NCBI RefSeq assembly: GCF_017353175.1
Contig: NZ_JAFMYW010000007.1
Span: 417,338-481,337, forward strand
DNA length: 64,000 nucleotides
Direction of reading: 5' to 3'
Source of the DNA: Fibrella forsythiae
GTDB lineage: Bacteria; Bacteroidota; Bacteroidia; Cytophagales; Spirosomataceae
Shown: one piece after another, positions 8,791 to 16,708 of the stretch
Numbering within the stretch: position 1 is the stretch's first letter
Layout of the letters: each line of letters starts with the position of its first letter
The notes under the pieces: model-generated
What the model saw: the letters and a program-made list of their open reading frames with translations, nothing else
What the model was told of the DNA's origin: nothing
Database searches by the model: none
Program-made: the position numbers and the translations under genes

Positions 8791-10659
8791 TTATTGGTTA
8801 GGATTTCTGACAATGAGCGGGTTATTGTTCACAATGGCATCGCTGATGCGCGAATAGTAATTACCCAGCCGGAAAATGTGGCTCTGCGTTACCCGACCCG
8901 ACAACACCTTACGGAAGACCCATTTGTTGTTATTGGCCCCGCCTGGATTATACACTTTGTAGGGCCAGAGGCTGAATACCCTTGTGCTTGGCTCCGTAGC
9001 TTTGCCGGGTTGCGTGGTCAGGTCAGATGTACTACCATCCCACACGATGTGGGCAATGCGCCACCGCTTGTAATCCCATAGTTCATGGTTCTCAAACGCC
9101 AGTTCTACTTTGCGCTCGTGCACGATTCGATCGAAGGTGATGTCTCCCGCCGTTAGGGGAATCACCAGGCCAGCCCGGTCACGAACGGGTTTCATGTAAG
9201 AGGCTGCCAGCGCATTGTTGCCCAGCTCGAACGCTGCTTCGGCCGCATTGAGCAGCACTTCGGCGTAGCGATAACGTACCTGCCATACCTCGCTCTGCGT
9301 ACCGATCTGGCCGGAACCAACCGCCGGGTCATTGTACTTACGCATGTAGAAACCGCCCTGCGCCGATCCATCATACCCTTCAATGGGACCAGACAGACCA
9401 ACCACCTGCACCGATGCGCCATTAACCGTTTTCAACTGACCCAGTTTATCGCCCGACAGAATGCTGCCGTCACCCAGAATCAGTCCGGCCCAGATGTCGA
9501 TTGAGCGATCTTTAAACGTAGCCCCCGGCACGAGGGCTGTACCCCGCAGGCGGGCATCGCGGCCGGCAAACAGGTCTTCCTGCTTATCGTAGTAGATGTA
9601 ATCGTTGGCGTTGCCTTTGTTGATCGGCAGCGGCGCAAACGTGTTGTCTAGTTTCTCGTACGATTGCACCAGGTTCAGCGACGGGTTCAGACGGCCGCCC
9701 CGTTCACCCTCTTCGGTGATGGCTCGAGGCTGATTGTCCAGCGCAAAGCCGTGGACCTTACCGCTTTTCAGCTTGAAATCCTCCACAAAAATCACTTCGG
9801 GGTTGTTCGCTTTATCGAGGAACAGCGCCGCGAAATTGTCAGACAGATCAGGCCGTTTCTGATAGAGCGAATACAAGCCTGAGTTGATCAGTTCCTGCGA
9901 AGCCGCCAGTGCCGTCTGGTAATAGGCCGTTGCCTTTGAGGCCGGTATACCAACCTCACCGTTTGGCAATGATACCGACGGTGTGTTTACGCCGTACTTG
10001 GCAATAGACCCGGCATACAAGGCTGCCCGCGCTTTAGTGGCTACCGCCAGCCCATAGGTAGCGCGTGATTTTTCGCCGGGTGTGTTCGGTAAAATGGATT
10101 TGATGGCCTCCATTTCACTGATCACATAGTCGTAAATCTCCGATTCTTTGGCCCGCGCTTTCCGGAGTGGTGTGGCATCGCCGCTGTAATCGTAGGTCAA
10201 CGGTTCCGTAATGAGCGGAACACCACCGTGGCGTTTTACCAGCTCAAAGTAGGCATTGGCACGCAGATACCGGCCTTCTGCCGAGAACCGGGCTTTATCG
10301 GCGGGGGTCAGCTTAGTGGCCGCTTCAACCCGCTGAATGAACAGGTTTATTTCGCGGATATAGCCGTAATCCCAGTAGCCCCAGTCGTCGTAGCTGTATT
10401 CCCGGTTCTGGTGCCGCCCGTAATCGCCCGAGGCAAACGCTTCATCGAAGCTGGCGTACAAACCCATGTTACTAGGCTTTACCAGGTCAGGAATCCGGTT
10501 GTATAAATCCGTTACCGCCGATAACACCAACCGGGAGTCAGAGTAGACGTCATCCAGCAGGAGAATCGTCGTTGGCTTTACATTCAAAAAATCCTGGTCG
10601 CTCGAGCATCCACTACCCAGAGTGAGCGCACCGATCAACACACCTATATACTTTTTCAT
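8791..10659 (-). CDS. SusD/RagB family nutrient-binding outer-membrane lipoprotein
   Basis: A protein of 622 residues with a lipoprotein signal (LGSGC, Cys18). It has the SusD hallmarks: an N-terminal DFLNVKPTT-type start after the lipobox, TPR-like helices with EGRYLRANAYFELVKRHGG in the middle, and a C-terminal segment with VRYRYAEVLLNAAEAAFELG, VRDRAGL and HERKVELAFENHELWDYKRW. SusD proteins sit on the outer face of the outer membrane and close over the SusC barrel to deliver ligand. It follows its SusC partner by 30 bases. The ligand cannot be read from sequence. Confidence 0.95.
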   Translation of the reverse strand: MKKYIGVLIGALTLGSGCSSDQDFLNVKPTTILLLDDVYSDSRLVLSAVTDLYNRIPDLVKPSNMGLYASFDEAFASGDYGRHQNREYSYDDWGYWDYGYIREINLFIQRVEAATKLTPADKARFSAEGRYLRANAYFELVKRHGGVPLITEPLTYDYSGDATPLRKARAKESEIYDYVISEMEAIKSILPNTPGEKSRATYGLAVATKARAALYAGSIAKYGVNTPSVSLPNGEVGIPASKATAYYQTALAASQELINSGLYSLYQKRPDLSDNFAALFLDKANNPEVIFVEDFKLKSGKVHGFALDNQPRAITEEGERGGRLNPSLNLVQSYEKLDNTFAPLPINKGNANDYIYYDKQEDLFAGRDARLRGTALVPGATFKDRSIDIWAGLILGDGSILSGDKLGQLKTVNGASVQVVGLSGPIEGYDGSAQGGFYMRKYNDPAVGSGQIGTQSEVWQVRYRYAEVLLNAAEAAFELGNNALAASYMKPVRDRAGLVIPLTAGDITFDRIVHERKVELAFENHELWDYKRWRIAHIVWDGSTSDLTTQPGKATEPSTRVFSLWPYKVYNPGGANNNKWVFRKVLSGRVTQSHIFRLGNYYSRISDAIVNNNPLIVRNPNQ

Positions 10660-10689
10660 CGCTAATTATCTAAAAATTAGACAGTTGAT

Positions 10690-13600
10690 TTAAAAACCTA
10701 AATTAAGACCTACGTTAACCAGCTTGTTTTGCGGGTATTGCAGGCCGTTTTCATCCTGCACTTCGGGGTCGAGACCATACGAGCGGGCGTTGTCGATCGA
10801 GAACAGGTTATAGGTATTGACGAAAATGCGCAACTTCTGAATCTTCGCTTTGCTGGTCAGGCTTTGAGGCAGTGTGTAGCCAATTTCGTTGGTCCGGTTG
10901 CGGAAGTACGACACGCTCACCAGCCACCAGTCTGAGTTACGGTTCAGGTTGCTATGCCCTGTTTCATTGTACCGGAGCGGAATGTTTTTTCCCGGTATCC
11001 AGGGACTATCCGGGTTGAGCGGATCCTGCCGGTGCCAGCGGTCATCGAACAGGTAATGGGGTACGTTACCCGTGTTCTGGAACGCATTCCGCTGCTCGTT
11101 GGTCCGGTTGAAGCCCATCAGTGAACCGGCCGAGAAGTCCATGGCGAAGTCGAAGCCTTTGTAGGAAATGGTGAAGAACAAACCACCCGACAGAATAGGC
11201 GTCTGGTTGATCGGATAGCCAATCGGCCGAACGTCGCGGTCATTGATGATCCCGTCACCGTTCACGTCGTTATACTTCAGGTCGCCGGGAAGCATGGTTT
11301 TGTTACCCTGACCGTCGTTATTGATCGTATAGGCATTGATCTCGTCCAGCGACTGGAACTGGCCAACAACCTGGTAACCCCAGAAAATATCACTATACCG
11401 GTTCTCGCGCGAATCGCGGTATTGTAGTAGCGAATTACCGTACTTCGGATTGTAAGGGGACAGGAAGCGGCGACGGGCGTAGGACACGTTACCACCAACC
11501 GTGAACCGCAGCCCATTGGCCAGGCGACCGTTGTAAGCCAGAGAGGCTTCACCACCCGAAACGGCATCGCGCTCCAGGTTTTCCTGTGGCAGGCTGTAGC
11601 CCAGTTCACTAGGCACAAAAATGTCGCTTTTTACGGCCGGTAAGCCATCACGAACGCGTTTGAAATAATCGACCGTACCACTCAGTTTACCACCAAACAT
11701 AACGAAGTCCATGCCTACGTCGGTCACCTTGGCGGTTAACCACGAGAGACGGTCATTGGCAACACCCCGGTCACGAGCAGCTACCGTTGTATTACCCGAC
11801 ATGATACCAATACCCGAGTTGTAACCGTAACCGGCGATATACGCGTATGGATCAAGGTTGGCTCCATTTGGCTGAACGTTGTCGTCACCCAGTTGACCGT
11901 ATGATGCCCGCACTTTCAGGTCGGTCAGCACCTGGCTGGTACCCATCATGTTTTTGAAAAAGGCCTCTTCAGAGATGCGCCATCCTGCCGAAACAGACGG
12001 GAACGTACCCCAGCGTTTACTTGGCGCAAATTTCCACGAGGCGTCTCGCCGGGCGGCTACTTCCAGGAAGTACTTATCGGCGTAGTTGTAGTTGAACCGA
12101 CCAACGTACCCAACCCGAGCCTGGGTGTTGTCGTTATCATTATACGTGTCCGTATCAGCGAACTGGATCAACGGCAGCACATTGGTTTTTGGTACCGAGT
12201 GCACAAACACATCGCGCTCACGACGCAATAGGCGCTCGTTTAGCACCAGTGCGCTGATGTTATGCTTACCAAAGCTCCGGTTGTAGACTAATTGAATCTG
12301 GCTGATCGACTCGTTAATGTTGTTTTTTGCCCGTTCGCGGTAAGGGTTCGAGCTACCACCCGTCAGGTTATACACCTGCGTGGTCGGGTTATATGTGTAG
12401 GTATCGTAGGTATACTCGAAGATGTCGCGCTGTAGATCACGGAACATATACGAGTACAGCCCTTTTAGCGTCAGACCAGCAATTGGCGTCTGGTACTCGC
12501 CCGTCAGCTGCGGCGTAACCGAGTTGATCGTTTCCTCGAAGAAACCGGCTGCTTTGTAGTTCAGATAGCCCCAGTTTGAGGCGGGATTACTGATTGTGTT
12601 CAGGTACGCCGGGTTGTCATTGGCAAAAGGTCGTTCGCTGGGCCGATTCCGGAAAATGGCGAATTTGGGGGCGAAGTAGTCATCACCACCTGGTACGCCC
12701 GGGTTCTTCCGCGTTTCCTGACGGGCCGCTACGTTAACGCCAATCTTGATACGGTCGGTAATTTTCGCGTCGACGTTGGCCTGGAAGTTGGTCCGGTTGA
12801 AGAGAAATTCCCGCCCCAATACCGAGTTCTGATCCAGTCGGGTACCAGACACATAGTAGTTGATTTTATCCGATCCTCCGCTGGCACTCAGGTTAATGTT
12901 CGACTGCGGTGAATTATTCTTTACGATATAGTCGTACCAGTCAAAGTTCTGGTAGCCATATTCGGTGCCCGCCTTATACTTGTCGAGTTCAGCCTGCGTA
13001 TAGCTGGTCGTGCCGTTTTTATTGACTTCAGCTTCAGCCTTGGCTACGTTCCAATCGTAGGCGTTGAGTACCGTTGGAAAGCGCATCCAGTTCTGAACGC
13101 CATAGTAAGCGTCCAGGTTAATGGTGCTTTTCTGGTTGGTTGCACCCCGTTTGGTGGTAACGATAATCACCCCGTTGGCCGCCCGTGACCCATAGATAGA
13201 CGCCGAGGCATCTTTCAGTACGGTAATGTTGTCAACGTCGTTGGGGGCCAGGTTATCGAACTGCGATTTGTCTTTGGGAACGCCATCGATAATGAACAGC
13301 GGGTTACCTCCCATGTTCCGAATCTGGATATTGGCAGAAGCTCCCGGACGACCATCTGGCTGACGAAACTGAACGCCGGGGATTTTTCCCGCCAGCATCC
13401 CTGTCACCGTGGTGGCGTGTACCCGGCCAATATCTTTCGATGACACAGCCGAAATAGCCCCCGTCAGCGATTCTTTCTTCTGGGTACCATACCCGACAAC
13501 CACCACTTCATTCAGCGACTGATCGGTGGGTTTCAGGTCGATCGTGATCGTTGTTTGCAACCCAACCGTAACTTCCTGATTGATAAAACCGATGTAGCTG

Positions 13601-14259
13601 AAGGTTAAGATAGCGTTGGCGTCAGGTACGTCGATCTGAAAATTACCGTTGGCGTCGGTTGTTGTGCCGCGCTGGGTACCTTTCAGAACAACGCTTACAC
13701 CAGGCAGGCCTTCGTTGTTAGCCCCATCCCGTACGGTTCCGCGCACGGTCTTGTCTTTTGGTGCCACTACACGCACCGTCATCGAGTTGGCATCAGCTCC
13801 CTGAAGCGACCCAACAGGCGACAGAAACATGGCATCACCTAGATCTGAGGATGCTTTCGTGCGTGATTCGGGATGCGGGGCGGCTGGTGCTTCATTTATA
13901 GGTTGAATGACGTAATAATCTGCCACCTTCTTGTAGGTCAGGTGCTGCGGCGTCAACAGGGCCTCAAGCGCACTCTCCAGATTCGAGAGGCGTATCGTAC
14001 TCCCATCAACATACTTATTTGCGATCATCTGATCATTGATGGCAAAGCGAACATTATGTTGCCTGGCCAGCCGATCCAGCCAGTCGCGCAGGAGGCGTAC
14101 GTTACTCCTTCGGCTCGATGCTGGCGCTGATTGCTGTAGTTGTGGCTTATCAGATGCCAGCGCAAAATCCTGCGCTGAGGCTGTTCCTGCGCCACCACCT
14201 ATCAGAGACATGCCTACCAAACAGGCTGCTTTTCTTAAGGAGAGTAGTGTTCTACACAT
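10690..14259 (-). CDS. SusC/RagA TonB-linked outer-membrane transporter with N-terminal STN signalling domain
   Basis: A protein of 1189 residues with a signal peptide ending near ASAQ. Order: STN domain about 55-125 (LLRDWLDRLARQHNVRFAIN through YYVIQP), carboxypeptidase-D-like regulatory domain about 175-255 (GVSVVLKGTQRGTTTDANG), SusC signature NEVVVVGYGTQKKESLTGA, plug with DGVPKDKSQFDNLAPNDVDN and ASIYGSRAANGVIIVTTKRG, then a beta-barrel ending in LGF with a terminal phenylalanine. STN domains are found in transporters that signal through FecR to an ECF sigma factor, and those two genes lie directly upstream (47 bases to fecR). It therefore both imports and probably senses its ligand. 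The other SusC in this window (20455-23514) has no STN domain. Confidence 0.96.
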   Translation of the reverse strand: MCRTLLSLRKAACLVGMSLIGGGAGTASAQDFALASDKPQLQQSAPASSRRSNVRLLRDWLDRLARQHNVRFAINDQMIANKYVDGSTIRLSNLESALEALLTPQHLTYKKVADYYVIQPINEAPAAPHPESRTKASSDLGDAMFLSPVGSLQGADANSMTVRVVAPKDKTVRGTVRDGANNEGLPGVSVVLKGTQRGTTTDANGNFQIDVPDANAILTFSYIGFINQEVTVGLQTTITIDLKPTDQSLNEVVVVGYGTQKKESLTGAISAVSSKDIGRVHATTVTGMLAGKIPGVQFRQPDGRPGASANIQIRNMGGNPLFIIDGVPKDKSQFDNLAPNDVDNITVLKDASASIYGSRAANGVIIVTTKRGATNQKSTINLDAYYGVQNWMRFPTVLNAYDWNVAKAEAEVNKNGTTSYTQAELDKYKAGTEYGYQNFDWYDYIVKNNSPQSNINLSASGGSDKINYYVSGTRLDQNSVLGREFLFNRTNFQANVDAKITDRIKIGVNVAARQETRKNPGVPGGDDYFAPKFAIFRNRPSERPFANDNPAYLNTISNPASNWGYLNYKAAGFFEETINSVTPQLTGEYQTPIAGLTLKGLYSYMFRDLQRDIFEYTYDTYTYNPTTQVYNLTGGSSNPYRERAKNNINESISQIQLVYNRSFGKHNISALVLNERLLRRERDVFVHSVPKTNVLPLIQFADTDTYNDNDNTQARVGYVGRFNYNYADKYFLEVAARRDASWKFAPSKRWGTFPSVSAGWRISEEAFFKNMMGTSQVLTDLKVRASYGQLGDDNVQPNGANLDPYAYIAGYGYNSGIGIMSGNTTVAARDRGVANDRLSWLTAKVTDVGMDFVMFGGKLSGTVDYFKRVRDGLPAVKSDIFVPSELGYSLPQENLERDAVSGGEASLAYNGRLANGLRFTVGGNVSYARRRFLSPYNPKYGNSLLQYRDSRENRYSDIFWGYQVVGQFQSLDEINAYTINNDGQGNKTMLPGDLKYNDVNGDGIINDRDVRPIGYPINQTPILSGGLFFTISYKGFDFAMDFSAGSLMGFNRTNEQRNAFQNTGNVPHYLFDDRWHRQDPLNPDSPWIPGKNIPLRYNETGHSNLNRNSDWWLVSVSYFRNRTNEIGYTLPQSLTSKAKIQKLRIFVNTYNLFSIDNARSYGLDPEVQDENGLQYPQNKLVNVGLNLGF

Positions 14260-14306
14260 ATTGGGAAGAGACTAGTTTACACTGTGATAAAATGGAAGTA
14301 GGGTTA

Positions 14307-15383
14307 CTAATCAATGGTTACCGTGTTGCCATGCCGACGAATTTTCACACCGAACGACTCGGTCAGCAGGGCCAGCAGCAGATCGGGCTGACTGGCGGGT
14401 ACTGTAGCAGAAAAGGTTTGTTTGCCCAGTTTGGGGGCATTGAGGGTTACCTGCCAGCCGTACGTATCTTCAAGCACATCAATGATCTCGGCGATGGTTG
14501 TCTGATCGAATTGCAGTTGACCACTTTTCCAGGCGTCGTAATTGTCGGCCTTTACCCGGCGTTTAACGAATCCTTCTTTGGCCGGAATCACGTCGACCAG
14601 ATCGCCCGGCCGCATCATCATGCTTTCTTCAACGCCCTCGCGCTGGCGGGTCAGCTTTACTTTACCTTCGTTGAGCACCACCCGAGCTTTGCCGCGCCGG
14701 GTGTTTACGTCGAACTTGGTGCCGAGTACCTCCACATTCATCATGTTCGTGTGCACGATGAAAGCGTCGGATGGGCGGGTTGGCTGGGTCGCGTTCGTCG
14801 CGGCGTGCCGTTGTACGGCGAAGAATGCTTCCCCGTCTACCCACACCTCGCGGGGACGATCCTCGTTCCAGTTATCGGTGTATGTAAGCGACGAATTACG
14901 GTTTAGCGTCACCACCGACCCATCGGGCAGGGTAACCCGTTTCATTTCGGTCAGCGCCGTTTGAATCGTATGTTGTACGGGCGGGCGTGTCGTGTACCAG
15001 ACAGCACCAGCCATCAGCAATGCGCCCGTCAATGAGGCGGCTACCCGGAACCAGGTACGTCCCAGCATTGGCATAGGGCGAACAACTGAATCAGATTCAT
15101 CATCAACCAGCGCGCTTCGCTCGGCAATTACCCGATCGTAGGTTGCATCTAGCCGCTGCCATATTCGCTCCTGGCTACCTGCAGATAGCCGATACGGTTG
15201 TATGGTCAGGTGCTCAACCGCCCAGATTGCTTCACTGATGGTTTTCCGAAGTTCGGGGTGAGTAGCTACGAATCGACGCCAGAACGCATCGGTATCCGGC
15301 GTAGGCTGGGTTACCCACGTCCGAAAATCAGCGTCCATCAGGAAATCTTCGAAGCCGTATTCGCTGTAATCAGGTATGTCCAT
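14307..15383 (-). CDS. FecR family anti-sigma factor
   Basis: A protein of 358 residues from the ATG at 15383 (MDIPDYSEYGF). Residues about 1-95 are the cytoplasmic sigma-binding part, about 105-125 a single membrane helix (FRVAASLTGALLMAGAVWY), and the periplasmic part contains the FecR domain (RVTLPDGSVVTLNRNSSLTY, FFAVQR, VLGTKFDVNTR, VVLNEGKVKL) and a C-terminal DUF4974/STN-like segment (FDQTTIAEIIDVLEDTYGWQV). FecR proteins hold an ECF sigma factor until the STN domain of an occupied transporter triggers release. Its place between a sigma gene and an STN-SusC gene is the classic arrangement. Confidence 0.95.
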   Translation of the reverse strand: MDIPDYSEYGFEDFLMDADFRTWVTQPTPDTDAFWRRFVATHPELRKTISEAIWAVEHLTIQPYRLSAGSQERIWQRLDATYDRVIAERSALVDDESDSVVRPMPMLGRTWFRVAASLTGALLMAGAVWYTTRPPVQHTIQTALTEMKRVTLPDGSVVTLNRNSSLTYTDNWNEDRPREVWVDGEAFFAVQRHAATNATQPTRPSDAFIVHTNMMNVEVLGTKFDVNTRRGKARVVLNEGKVKLTRQREGVEESMMMRPGDLVDVIPAKEGFVKRRVKADNYDAWKSGQLQFDQTTIAEIIDVLEDTYGWQVTLNAPKLGKQTFSATVPASQPDLLLALLTESFGVKIRRHGNTVTID

Positions 15384-15470
15384 GAGTGGCCGTCGTTGGT
15401 TGTGACAAGCCAAATCTGAGAATCCGATAAATTATCCCTCAGAATATTCTATTAATTCTAAATTCACGAT

Positions 15471-15522
15471 TACGCCAATCAGAAAAGCCGGACGTTGCGG
15501 TCCGGCTTTTCTGATTGGCGTA
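15471..15522. terminator. Strong hairpin between sigma factor and fecR, probable bidirectional terminator or attenuator
   Basis: Arms at 15471-15492 and 15501-15522 are perfect 22-base reverse complements around an 8-base spacer, whose outer bases can also pair. The inner GC-rich part is followed by TTTT on the + strand and preceded by AAAA, so a core hairpin with a U-run exists in either direction. It lies 13 bases after the sigma gene stop and 87 bases before the fecR start, so it would separate sigma factor transcription from the rest of the operon. Confidence 0.75.
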
Positions 15523-15535
15523 AAATGGCCTGTAC

Positions 15536-16159
15536 TTATGCGTGTGCGAGCGATTTAGACGCTGACATCATGGCTGCCAGCAACAGCATAACCGACCGGG
15601 CGGGCATTTTCTGATGCAGGTTGGCGAGAGCTTTATAAATGGTTTTGTAAGCCGACAGCTGATTGATACCCATGATCTGGGCCACTTCTTCGTACGGAAG
15701 TTCATCGTAAAACCGTAGAAAAATGGCTTCTTTCTGGCGAGCTGGCAATTCATTCAATAACATCAGTAACTCACTGGACCGCTCATCGCTGATTCGGTTA
15801 TCCAGCCAGGATGATTCATGGGCAAACTCGACCCGAAAATCCACGTCACGTTCCATCAGGGGTAACGTTTGCTGGTCGCGGGCTTCCAACCGCCTGACAA
15901 TCTCCCGGCGTATTGATCTGAACAGATAAAACTTGATTGAATCTGTTTTCGACAACTGGTTACCGCGCTCCAGTAATCGTAGAAACAACTCCTGCACACA
16001 ATCTTCTGTGAATGCTCTGTCGCTGGTGAATCGAAAACTATAGTTGTAGAGAATTGGAGCGTAGGTTTCGTACAGAAACGAATAAGCCAATTTATCACCG
16101 TTTAATGCCTCTTCCCACAACTGGGCATCGGGCATCGACGCGTAGTTAGTAAACTTCAT
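15536..16159 (-). CDS. ECF (sigma-70 family) RNA polymerase sigma factor
   Basis: A protein of 208 residues from the ATG at 16159 (MKFTNYASMPD); a longer open frame to 16396 lacks any sigma-factor character. Region 2 is visible at about 10-85 (LWEEALNGDKLAYSFLYETY, FTEDCVQELFLRLLE, KFYLFRSIRREIVRRLE) and region 4 at about 130-185 (LNELPARQKEAIFLRFYDEL, YEEVAQIMGINQLSAYKTI). The size fits Bacteroidetes ECF sigma factors. It is followed on the same strand by fecR and the STN-SusC operon, its likely target. Confidence 0.95.
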   Translation of the reverse strand: MKFTNYASMPDAQLWEEALNGDKLAYSFLYETYAPILYNYSFRFTSDRAFTEDCVQELFLRLLERGNQLSKTDSIKFYLFRSIRREIVRRLEARDQQTLPLMERDVDFRVEFAHESSWLDNRISDERSSELLMLLNELPARQKEAIFLRFYDELPYEEVAQIMGINQLSAYKTIYKALANLHQKMPARSVMLLLAAMMSASKSLAHA

Positions 16160-16708
16160 ACGTAGTTGAGAGTAGTAACAGCTAGTTGAAAAAGGGTCAA
16201 ACCAATGTGAAAGAAGGCGTAACGGCATCCCTCTTTGATTATCATTACATTTTCTACAATTTATCCTGTAAGGCAAATTGATCGCATAAGAGGCTAAAAC
16301 AAGCTTTCCGTAAAATTGTCCCTTCGCAGGACGAATAAATTCTGGCTTTACTGAGCAGTTATTGTCATATAGCCATACATAACCACTCAGGTACATGATA
16401 CAGGTACGTGTTGATCGATCGTAAGGCCATTCATGTAGTAGTCAAAAAAAGGTCTTGTATCCCTTAGTCATTTTATAAATAATCAGACAAAATATTGTAC
16501 CGTAATAACAATTCATGCTGCAATAGCCTACGTTTTGGCCAACCCAATAACCGGCTACCTTGCCATTTATCTATTTATAATCAATTCATTACGAACAGGC
16601 TCATTGACCACTTTCTGAATAGATTTCGAATATGGAGTAAGCAGGGATAGTCGGAAGTAACTTTGGGTTTGACTTCATGGGCTTCCATTTCGCCTACTCC
16701 GCCAACGT
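16160..16708. other. Intergenic region between divergent sigma factor and TonB receptor genes
   Basis: No supported gene in 549 bases. The minus-strand frame upstream of the sigma gene stays open to 16396 but encodes nothing recognisable. The right end carries a TAACTTTG promoter box for the + strand receptor. The rest is AT-richer than the coding sequence around it. Promoters for both flanking genes must lie here. Confidence 0.6.
16658..16665 (+). promoter_or_regulatory. Candidate TAnnTTTG -7 box
   Basis: TAACTTTG fits the Bacteroidetes -7 consensus and lies 43 bases before the ATG of the TonB-dependent receptor. I see no good -33 TTG-type partner, so this is a candidate only. Confidence 0.4.

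Noticed and set aside
16160..16396. N-terminal extension of the sigma factor to 16396
   Set aside because: No sigma-factor residues in the added part; the ATG at 16159 gives a normal ECF length.
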